From Betaproteobacteria bacterium HGW-Betaproteobacteria-8 (GTDB lineage: Bacteria > Pseudomonadota > Gammaproteobacteria > Burkholderiales > Methylophilaceae): a DNA stretch of 12,394 bases. The DNA is taken from positions 1 through 12,394 of the forward strand of contig PHCD01000055.1 in the NCBI GenBank assembly GCA_002842135.1, read 5' to 3'. Shown here one piece after another: positions 7,313 to 12,394 of the stretch; the first letter of the stretch is position 1; every line of letters begins with the position of its first letter. The translations under genes and the position numbers were made by a program. A model generated the notes under the pieces. It saw nothing but the letters and a program-made list of their open reading frames with translations. It had not been told where the DNA came from and did not search any database.

Positions 7313-8605
7313 TCAGACGGCACGAATCGGAATGGTTTTGGCTTCGTTTAACGCCTTGAATTCCTGGCGCAATCTGCCGCCTTCGGCATAGTTTTTCTGC
7401 ACATAATCTTCCACGATAGCCTGGAATTCCTCAGCGATGGCATCACCTTTCAAGGTCACGGTTTTTTCACCATCGACAAATACAGGCGCCACCGGGATTT
7501 CACCCGTGCCCGGCAAACTGATACCGATATTGGCCAGTTTGGACTCGCCTGGTCCATTCACCACACAGCCCATGACGGCAACACTCATGGATTCAACACC
7601 GGGATATTGCTTGCGCCAAACCGGCATCTGCTCACGCAGGTAGCGCTGGATCTTTTGCGCCAACTCCTGGAAGAAGGTCGAGGTGGTACGGCCGCAGCCG
7701 GGACATGCTGTTACCAATGGCGTGAAGGAACGAATCCCCATGGTCTGCAGGATTTCCTGCGCAACCACCACTTCCTTGGTTCTTGATTCGTTCGGTTCAG
7801 GCGTCAAGGACACCCGTATAGTGTCGCCTATGCCTTCCTGCAGTAACAGCGACAATGCAGCGGTAGAAGCCACGATGCCTTTGGAACCCATGCCGGCTTC
7901 GGTCAGACCCAGATGCAAGGCATAATCGCAGCGTGCCGCCAGATCGCGATAGACCAGCAACAGATCCTGTACATTGCTCACCTTGCAGGAAATGATAATG
8001 TGGTCGCTGGGCAAACCCAGTGCCTCAGCCTGCTGGGCACTTTCCAGCGCCGACTGGATCAGGGCTTCGCGCATCAGCACCTCGGAAGGCATAGGGTCGG
8101 GGCGTTTGGCATTTTCATCCATCATGCGCACCATCTTGGCCTGATCCAGGCTGCCCCAGTTAACGCCGATACGCACTGGTTTGTTGTACTTGATGGCCGT
8201 TTCTATCATGGCAGCAAACTGTTCATCGCGCTTGGAGCCCTTGCCCACATTACCCGGATTGATGCGGTATTTGGCCAATGCCATGGCACATTCAGGATAC
8301 TGCGCCAGCAGCTTGTGCCCGTTGTAATGGAAGTCGCCGACCAGCGGCACATCGCAGCCCATGGCATCGAGCTTTTCACGTATCTTGCCGACCTGCGCTG
8401 CAGCTTCCGGCGAATTGACAGTGATACGCACGATCTCCGACCCTGCCTGCCACAAATCAAACACCTGCTGTACTGTAGACTCGACATCGGCAGTATCCGT
8501 GTTGGTCATGGACTGGACCACGACAGGCGCGCCGCCGCCTACGGCCACATTACCGATAAGCACACGATGACAATTACGACGTTTAATGTTGACTACGTGT
8601 TCCAA
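7313..8605 (-). CDS. ispG: IspG (GcpE), HMBPP synthase, long form
   Basis: IspG converts 2-C-methyl-D-erythritol 2,4-cyclodiphosphate to HMBPP, the penultimate step of the MEP isoprenoid pathway, using a [4Fe-4S] cluster. The 430-aa product has [11 protein letters not shown] at 31-41 and the RINPGNVG substrate-site motif at 114-121. Cluster ligands Cys301 and Cys304 (CPGCGR) and Cys347 with Glu354 ([10 protein letters not shown]) match the 3Cys+1Glu arrangement of the family. It is longer than E. coli IspG (about 372 aa), as in many betaproteobacteria. The start appears to be TTG at 8605-8603, with GGAG 5 nt upstream overlapping the end of rodZ; no ATG occurs before residue 33, which lies within conserved sequence. 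It lies 2 nt after rodZ and 44 nt before hisS, as in E. coli. Confidence 0.96.
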   Translation of the reverse strand: MEHVVNIKRRNCHRVLIGNVAVGGGAPVVVQSMTNTDTADVESTVQQVFDLWQAGSEIVRITVNSPEAAAQVGKIREKLDAMGCDVPLVGDFHYNGHKLLAQYPECAMALAKYRINPGNVGKGSKRDEQFAAMIETAIKYNKPVRIGVNWGSLDQAKMVRMMDENAKRPDPMPSEVLMREALIQSALESAQQAEALGLPSDHIIISCKVSNVQDLLLVYRDLAARCDYALHLGLTEAGMGSKGIVASTAALSLLLQEGIGDTIRVSLTPEPNESRTKEVVVAQEILQTMGIRSFTPLVTACPGCGRTTSTFFQELAQKIQRYLREQMPVWRKQYPGVESMSVAVMGCVVNGPGESKLANIGISLPGTGEIPVAPVFVDGEKTVTLKGDAIAEEFQAIVEDYVQKNYAEGGRLRQEFKALNEAKTIPIRAV

Positions 8606-8607
8606 GA

Positions 8608-9495
8608 CTACTCCAGCGTTAACCTTGCGACCCGGTCTTTGGTCACGGGTAAAAGGTCTACGAGCTTGTTGTTAAAAGTCAGAGTGGTGCTGGGGGCATT
8701 GCCAATGACCACCTGGAAAGGCGGCAAACCCTGTACTGACTCTTCGATACCAGCCACCATGATCTTGTCAAAAATATTCCGGTTATTTTTATCGGTGATA
8801 CTGACCCAGCTACGATCTGAAGATTTGAGTTTGATCACTGCCTGTCCAGCAGAGGCTACAGATGGTGCGGCAACAGATGTTTCGGGAGCTGATTCTGTAG
8901 CTGCAGGTGTTCCGACTTCAGCTGCGCTATCAGCCGGGGCTGTCAAATCCTCAGTCACAGCATCTGCAGGCAGCAGCAACGGTTCTGCTGGCTGCAATGG
9001 GGCAACCTCCTGGACGGCGACTGTAGCTTCGACTTCCGTCTCGGAAGGCACATATTCGACTTCAGAGGATGGCTTCGGGATGTAATCGACGTAAATCACC
9101 CAGGCGGCTACCAGGAGCACGATCAGCACGCTGGCAAAAATATAGATCAACCACGGCCGCTGGTCGTTACCCGGTATCCGGATGTTTTCAGACTGGATGG
9201 AAATGGGGCGTGGCTGGCCTGACGCGGAAAGGCTGCGATAGGTTTCCAGCAAAGGCTCTGCATCCAGTTCCAGCATGCGCGCATAATTGCGGATGAATCC
9301 ACGCGTGATGGTCGCCTCCGGCAAAACAGCATAATCATCCCCCTCCAAAGCCAGGACTTGGCGATGACTTAAGCGAAGATAACTACAAATGTCATCAATA
9401 TCGAGATTTTTTTCTTCGCGCGCAGTTCTTAAAACCTCGCCCACCGAAATTCTAGGCAACTCTTCAGCCATACCTTGTTCATTTAAATCACTCAT
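8608..9495 (-). CDS. rodZ: RodZ-like cytoskeletal membrane protein
   Basis: RodZ links the MreB cytoskeleton to the elongation machinery and controls rod shape. The 295-aa product has the expected bitopic layout. A cytoplasmic helix-turn-helix domain (about 15-90; [19 protein letters not shown] then [13 protein letters not shown]) is the part that binds MreB rather than DNA in E. coli. One membrane segment spans about 114-136 ([22 protein letters not shown]). A Pro/Ala/Glu-rich periplasmic linker covers about 140-217, and a C-terminal beta domain of the DUF4115 type covers about 218-295, with the typical [12 protein letters not shown] motif. The ATG at 9495 lies 3 nt after pilW; Met9 is a possible alternative start. 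It keeps its conserved place upstream of ispG. Confidence 0.92.
   Translation of the reverse strand: MSDLNEQGMAEELPRISVGEVLRTAREEKNLDIDDICSYLRLSHRQVLALEGDDYAVLPEATITRGFIRNYARMLELDAEPLLETYRSLSASGQPRPISIQSENIRIPGNDQRPWLIYIFASVLIVLLVAAWVIYVDYIPKPSSEVEYVPSETEVEATVAVQEVAPLQPAEPLLLPADAVTEDLTAPADSAAEVGTPAATESAPETSVAAPSVASAGQAVIKLKSSDRSWVSITDKNNRNIFDKIMVAGIEESVQGLPPFQVVIGNAPSTTLTFNNKLVDLLPVTKDRVARLTLE
8611..8614 (-). promoter_or_regulatory. Ribosome binding site supporting the ispG TTG start
   Basis: GGAG on the leftward strand is formed by the last sense codon region of rodZ, with its TAG stop falling in the 5-nt spacer before TTG. It supports TTG initiation and coupling of rodZ to ispG. Confidence 0.6.
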
Positions 9496-9498
9496 GCT

Positions 9499-10242
9499 CT
9501 ACTGCCCGGAAAGTAATGCTTTAGTTTGTTCGGAATTGGGATAGTTACGCCTTAACTCCAAGGCATAACTCGCCACCGCATCCTTGTCGCCCAATTGACG
9601 CTCAACACGTATGGCCAACCACAGCACTTCAGCCGTCGGGCTACCAACCAGCGGAGTCTGCAGGTATTCGCGCGCCATGCCGAATTTATTGCGATTGAAC
9701 TGTATCAAGGCAAGTTCATAGGAAGCGCGGTGCAACAAGGGTTGCAACTGCAGCGCATTCTGAAAATAGATTTCCGCATTATCTACGTCCTGCTTGCGCA
9801 ATGAACAAATACCGGCATTGAGATAAGCAATGTCTTTAGTAGTGTAGAGCGGGTTCTTTACTGCTGCCATAAACTGCGTAATGGACTCATCAATACGATT
9901 GCGCGAGCAGAGGAAAGTCCCATAATTATTGCGCGCCTCAGCATTACCCGGATCCAGACTGATGGCACGCTTGAAACTGGCATCAGCCTTGGCATCTTCA
10001 CCCAGAGCCGCGTACACCATTCCAAGACCATTGTGTGCAAATGAATAGCTGGGATCAATCCTGATGGCCTCAGTGAACTCTTCCAGCGCGATGGCAATCT
10101 GGTTCTGCGAGAAATAACCTGCTCCCAACTCCGTATGAATGCGTGCACTGCCGCGTTTTTGGGTGTCCGCCCTGTCATTGGCTGATTGACTTGCACAGCC
10201 CGCAAGCGACAATAAGGCAAACACCACAAACAACTTCTTCAT
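9499..10242 (-). CDS. pilW: PilW/PilF type IV pilus biogenesis lipoprotein (pilotin)
   Basis: The 247-aa TPR lipoprotein is of the PilF/PilW family, which escorts and assembles the PilQ secretin in the outer membrane and is needed for stable type IV pili. The signal peptide [16 protein letters not shown] gives a lipobox LAGC with Cys16. Tetratricopeptide repeats follow: about 35-68 ([23 protein letters not shown]), 69-102 ([21 protein letters not shown]), 103-136, 138-171 and 173-206. The first three match the packed TPRs of PilF. Its ATG overlaps the rlmN stop (ATGA at 10242-10239), with GGAG about 8 nt upstream; rodZ starts 3 nt after its stop. The position between rlmN and rodZ is common in piliated proteobacteria. 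No other pilus gene is in the window. PilF and PilW are used for the same family in different organisms. Confidence 0.9.
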   Translation of the reverse strand: MKKLFVVFALLSLAGCASQSANDRADTQKRGSARIHTELGAGYFSQNQIAIALEEFTEAIRIDPSYSFAHNGLGMVYAALGEDAKADASFKRAISLDPGNAEARNNYGTFLCSRNRIDESITQFMAAVKNPLYTTKDIAYLNAGICSLRKQDVDNAEIYFQNALQLQPLLHRASYELALIQFNRNKFGMAREYLQTPLVGSPTAEVLWLAIRVERQLGDKDAVASYALELRRNYPNSEQTKALLSGQ

Positions 10243-11345
10243 GCAACAATCTCCAGTGGGATATGACGTGAACTACGTTTGGTTTTGTCCTGCACTTTAC
10301 CTGCCAACTGCCCACAGGCGGCATCAATATCTTCGCCGCGGGTTTTCCTGGTAGTCACCACATAACCGGCCTGCATCAGGACATCGCGGAAGCGACGAAT
10401 ATTATCGGGCCTGGAAGTCTGATAACCACTGTTGGGGAATGGATTGAAGGGAATCAGGTTGAATTTGCACGGCACATCCCTGACTGTTTCCAGCAGCTGC
10501 CGGGCATGCTCAACCGAGTCATTGACGCCATCGAGCATCACATACTCGAAAGTCACAAAATCACGAGGCGCCTTCACCAGATAACGCTGGCAGGCTGCCA
10601 TCAATTCTTTCAAGGGGTATTTCTTGTTGATCGGCACAATCTCATCGCGCAAGGCATCGTTCGGCGCGTGCAGCGAAACAGCCAGAGCGACCGGACAATC
10701 CTCTTTCAATTTGTCCATGGCCGGCACCAGACCGGATGTGGACAAGGTCACGCGACGGCGACTGAGACCATAAGCCGAATCATCCAGCATGATCTGCATG
10801 GCGGTGACGACATTATCGTAATTGGCCAGCGGTTCGCCCATGCCCATCATGACTACGTTGCTGATGATACGCTCGCCGGGTGGCAACATATCGTAGCCAT
10901 CGGCCTGACGCAGAGAGCGGTTGGCCAGCCAGAGCTGACCGATGATTTCCGAAACCTTGAGATTGCGGTTGAAACCCTGGCGGCCGGTCGAACAGAAAGT
11001 GCATTCGAGCGCACAGCCCACCTGGGACGACACACACAAAGTGCCGCGATCATCTTCCGGGATGAACACGGTTTCCACACCATTGCCGACATCGGTAGCT
11101 ATCAGCCACTTGCGCGTGCCATCGTCGGAAACCTGCTCCATTTGCACCTCGGGCGGCGTGATACATGCCTCTGCGGCAAGTTTTTCACGCAACGGTTTGG
11201 CGATGTCCGTCATCTGCGCGAAATCATTCACGCCAAAGTGATGCATCCAGCGCATCAACTGCTTGGCACGAAAGGGCTTCTCGCCTATACCCTTGAAATA
11301 CTCGGCGAGCTGGGCCTGGTTGAAATCGAGCAGATTAACGGTCAT
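10239..11345 (-). CDS. rlmN: RlmN, radical-SAM rRNA/tRNA adenine C2-methyltransferase
   Basis: RlmN methylates C2 of A2503 in 23S rRNA and, in E. coli, A37 of some tRNAs. The 368-aa product has the radical SAM triad C-x3-C-x2-C as Cys111, Cys115 and Cys118 (CALECTFC). Cys104, seven residues before the triad, and Cys344 ([10 protein letters not shown]) match E. coli Cys118 and Cys355, the resolving and methyl-carrying cysteines. [12 protein letters not shown] at 168-179 is the SAM-binding GGE-like motif, and VSLHAPND at 223-230 is conserved. These features separate it from Cfr only by context; the neighbours ndk and pilW support RlmN. The ATG lies 6 nt after ndk, with no clear Shine-Dalgarno in the AT-rich gap, so translation may depend on coupling to ndk. 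It overlaps pilW by ATGA. Confidence 0.96.
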   Translation of the reverse strand: MTVNLLDFNQAQLAEYFKGIGEKPFRAKQLMRWMHHFGVNDFAQMTDIAKPLREKLAAEACITPPEVQMEQVSDDGTRKWLIATDVGNGVETVFIPEDDRGTLCVSSQVGCALECTFCSTGRQGFNRNLKVSEIIGQLWLANRSLRQADGYDMLPPGERIISNVVMMGMGEPLANYDNVVTAMQIMLDDSAYGLSRRRVTLSTSGLVPAMDKLKEDCPVALAVSLHAPNDALRDEIVPINKKYPLKELMAACQRYLVKAPRDFVTFEYVMLDGVNDSVEHARQLLETVRDVPCKFNLIPFNPFPNSGYQTSRPDNIRRFRDVLMQAGYVVTTRKTRGEDIDAACGQLAGKVQDKTKRSSRHIPLEIVA

Positions 11346-11351
11346 TAAAAC

Positions 11352-11759
11352 TTATTTACAGAAGAAGTAAGCGATCTCAATCGCAGCGTTTTCTGCGGAA
11401 TCGCTGCCATGAACAGCGTTTGCATCGATGCTTTCAGCAAAATCGGCACGAATGGTACCGGCAGCAGCTTCCTTCGGGTTGGTTGCACCCATCAACTCAC
11501 GGTTCTTCGCAACCGCATTTTCGCCTTCCAGCACCTGAATCATGACGGGACCGGAAATCATGAACTTGACCAGGTCATTGAAGAAAGGACGCTCTTTATG
11601 CACAGCGTAAAAGCCCTCTGCATCAGCCTGGGACAATTGCGCCATCCTGGCAGCAACGATTTTCAAACCATTGGTTTCGAAACGTGAATAGATCTTGCCA
11701 ATGACATTCTTGGCTACTGCGTCTGGTTTGATGATGGATAAGGTGCGTTCTACAGCCAT
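11352..11759 (-). CDS. ndk: Nucleoside diphosphate kinase
   Basis: Ndk transfers the gamma-phosphate of ATP to other (d)NDPs by way of a phosphohistidine, balancing nucleotide pools. The 135-aa product begins [15 protein letters not shown], with Lys11 and the family's IIKPDA motif. The active-site histidine is His117 in [13 protein letters not shown] at 91-95 and GTIRADF at 101-107 are conserved nucleotide-site segments. It ends at YFFCK, about six to eight residues short of the usual 141-143, lacking the common polar C-terminal tail; the fold core looks complete. GGAG lies 5 nt before the ATG. It is the first gene of the leftward array; rlmN follows after 6 nt. Confidence 0.96.
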   Translation of the reverse strand: MAVERTLSIIKPDAVAKNVIGKIYSRFETNGLKIVAARMAQLSQADAEGFYAVHKERPFFNDLVKFMISGPVMIQVLEGENAVAKNRELMGATNPKEAAAGTIRADFAESIDANAVHGSDSAENAAIEIAYFFCK

Positions 11760-11786
11760 GTTAACTCCGATAGTTTGATAAAACAG

Positions 11787-11792
11787 ATTAAA
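11787..11792 (-). promoter_or_regulatory. Possible -10 box for the ndk-to-der array
   Basis: TTTAAT on the leftward strand (5 of 6 to consensus) lies in the AT-rich leader of ndk, placing a start near 11780 and a leader of about 20 nt. No good -35 is seen at the right distance; that area holds a 14-bp palindrome instead. Assigned mainly by position. Confidence 0.25.
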
Positions 11793-11800
11793 AAATCAAG

Positions 11801-11814
11801 ACACTTGCAAGTGT
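11801..11814. promoter_or_regulatory. 14-bp perfect palindrome upstream of ndk (candidate operator)
   Basis: ACACTTGCAAGTGT reads identically on both strands and begins 41 bp upstream of the ndk start, just upstream of the candidate -10. A dimeric regulator could bind here. Nothing in the window identifies one. Confidence 0.35.
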
Positions 11815-11858
11815 ACGTTTTGATGCCAGATTCGGGCCCAAGATTCAAGGGCAAGCAA

Positions 11859-11887
11859 AGACCGTTAAAATACCATTTTAACGGTCT
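11859..11887 (-). terminator. Likely intrinsic terminator after rlmB
   Basis: AGACCGTTAAAAT (11859-11871) and ATTTTAACGGTCT (11875-11887) form a perfect 13-bp stem with a 3-nt loop. Read leftward, the stem is followed by TTGCTTG, giving a short U-rich tail with the final stem base. It starts 42 nt past the rlmB stop and upstream of ndk, so it separates rlmB from the ndk array. The tail is weaker than in a textbook terminator. Confidence 0.65.
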
Positions 11888-11929
11888 AAAATAAACCTTT
11901 AAGGCAGAATTCCCTGTGCTTTTGGGCGC

Positions 11930-12394
11930 TTAGGTCGCCGTGATGGCATGGCGCTGACGACGCGCCTCGTAAAGACAAATACCGCTTGCCACTGAAACAT
12001 TCAGGCTTTCGACCGAACCGAACATAGGGATGCCGACCAGCGCGTCGCAGGTTTCGGCCGTCAGGCGACGCAATCCGGTACCTTCCGCCCCCAGCACCAG
12101 CGCAACCGGCCCGCTCAGTTCCATGCTGAACAAATCATGCTCTGCATCGGCCGCAGTACCGACCAGCATGACACCGGCTTCCTTCAATTCACGCATGGTA
12201 CGTGCCAGATTGGTGACAGCGATAAAAGGCACGGTCTCCGCGGCGCCGGAAGCCACCTTGCGCACGGTGGCATTGAGGCCAACAGCACGATCCTTGGGCG
12301 CGATCACGGCGTGCACGCCCATGGCGTCAGCAACGCGCAGGCATGCACCTAAATTGTGCGGATCCTCGACACCATCCAGAATCAGGAAGAACGG
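11930..12394 (-). CDS. rlmB: RlmB 23S rRNA Gm2251 2'-O-methyltransferase, C-terminal part (partial)
   Basis: RlmB is a SPOUT-family enzyme that methylates the 2'-OH of G2251 in the 23S rRNA P loop using SAM. The reading frame is open to the right edge, giving at least 154 residues of an expected 245 or so. The upstream residues ([20 protein letters not shown]) lie before the internal ATG at 12322, which is therefore not the start. Trefoil-knot motifs are visible: motif 1 HNLGACLR at fragment residues 13-20, motif 2 [13 protein letters not shown] at about 99-111, and motif 3 [17 protein letters not shown] at about 122-138, including the Glu and Asn of the active site. Close similarity to E. 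coli RlmB (same [14 protein letters not shown]) favours RlmB over TrmH. The stop is TAA at 11932-11930, followed by the hairpin at 11859-11887. Confidence 0.94.
   Translation of the reverse strand, partial: PFFLILDGVEDPHNLGACLRVADAMGVHAVIAPKDRAVGLNATVRKVASGAAETVPFIAVTNLARTMRELKEAGVMLVGTAADAEHDLFSMELSGPVALVLGAEGTGLRRLTAETCDALVGIPMFGSVESLNVSVASGICLYEARRQRHAITAT

Noticed and set aside
7913..9085. A 390-codon open frame on the + strand antisense to ispG and rodZ.
   Set aside because: It lies wholly opposite two well-supported genes; its Ser/Thr/Ala-rich end simply mirrors the low-complexity rodZ linker and no domain is recognisable.
10506..11348. A 280-codon open frame on the + strand antisense to rlmN.
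   Set aside because: His/Gln-rich composition expected from the complement of rlmN codons, no recognisable motifs, and no room for an independent gene.
1032..11759. Possible mobile element bringing in the ABC ATPases.
   Set aside because: No transposase, integrase, terminal inverted repeats or target duplications are visible, and the ATGA overlaps with hisS argue for a settled arrangement.
11870..11880. Phage attachment site or tRNA at the rlmB/ndk gap.
   Set aside because: No tRNA-like cloverleaf or integrase gene; the symmetry there is fully explained by a terminator-like hairpin.
12137..12352. Antisense + strand frame over rlmB and the apparent rlmB start at the ATG at 12322.
   Set aside because: The antisense frame has no motifs. 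The 12322 ATG is internal, because conserved RlmB sequence continues upstream in frame to the window edge.

Overview
The window is a compact housekeeping region, about 50% GC by eye, from a Gram-negative proteobacterium. It is most likely betaproteobacterial, perhaps in the Nitrosomonadales/Methylophilaceae area, but that lineage call is inference. The gene order ndk-rlmN-pilW-rodZ-ispG-hisS-(...)-yfgM-bamB-der is the classic beta/gammaproteobacterial cluster. The IspG is the long form (430 aa, against about 372 in E. coli), and a type IV pilus pilotin gene lies between rlmN and rodZ. Lipoprotein signal peptides and Bam-complex parts confirm an outer membrane.

Layout, left to right. Positions 1-65 hold the first 21 codons of rluD, leftward and cut by the window edge. 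A 49-bp divergent spacer with a consensus -10 box follows, then bamD (115-936, rightward). Positions 937-1031 are a convergent spacer with two perfect inverted repeats. From 1032 to 11759 a single leftward array of ten genes is read in the order ndk, rlmN, pilW, rodZ, ispG, hisS, ABC ATPase 1, ABC ATPase 2, yfgM, bamB-der (bamB and der being the ninth and tenth genes after ABC ATPases 1 and 2 count separately; eleven reading frames in all). Gaps are 2-44 nt, and three junctions are ATGA overlaps, so it looks like one long operon. A 170-bp spacer (11760-11929) holds a likely terminator, a 14-bp palindrome and a possible promoter. The leftward rlmB is then cut by the right edge. No stretch over 300 bp lacks a gene.

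Functions group into ribosome and RNA maintenance (RluD, Der, RlmN, RlmB, HisRS), envelope biogenesis (BamD, BamB, YfgM, RodZ, PilW), isoprenoid and nucleotide metabolism (IspG, Ndk), and peptide-type ABC transport. The unexpected parts are two peptide-family ABC ATPase genes, without permease or binding-protein genes, translationally coupled to hisS inside an otherwise conserved cluster, and a 15-nt tandem repeat that lengthens the N terminus of HisRS. Two genes (bamB, ispG) appear to start at TTG with good Shine-Dalgarno sequences. I see no CRISPR array, insertion sequence, tRNA or rRNA, and nothing that amounts to a clearly new biological system.
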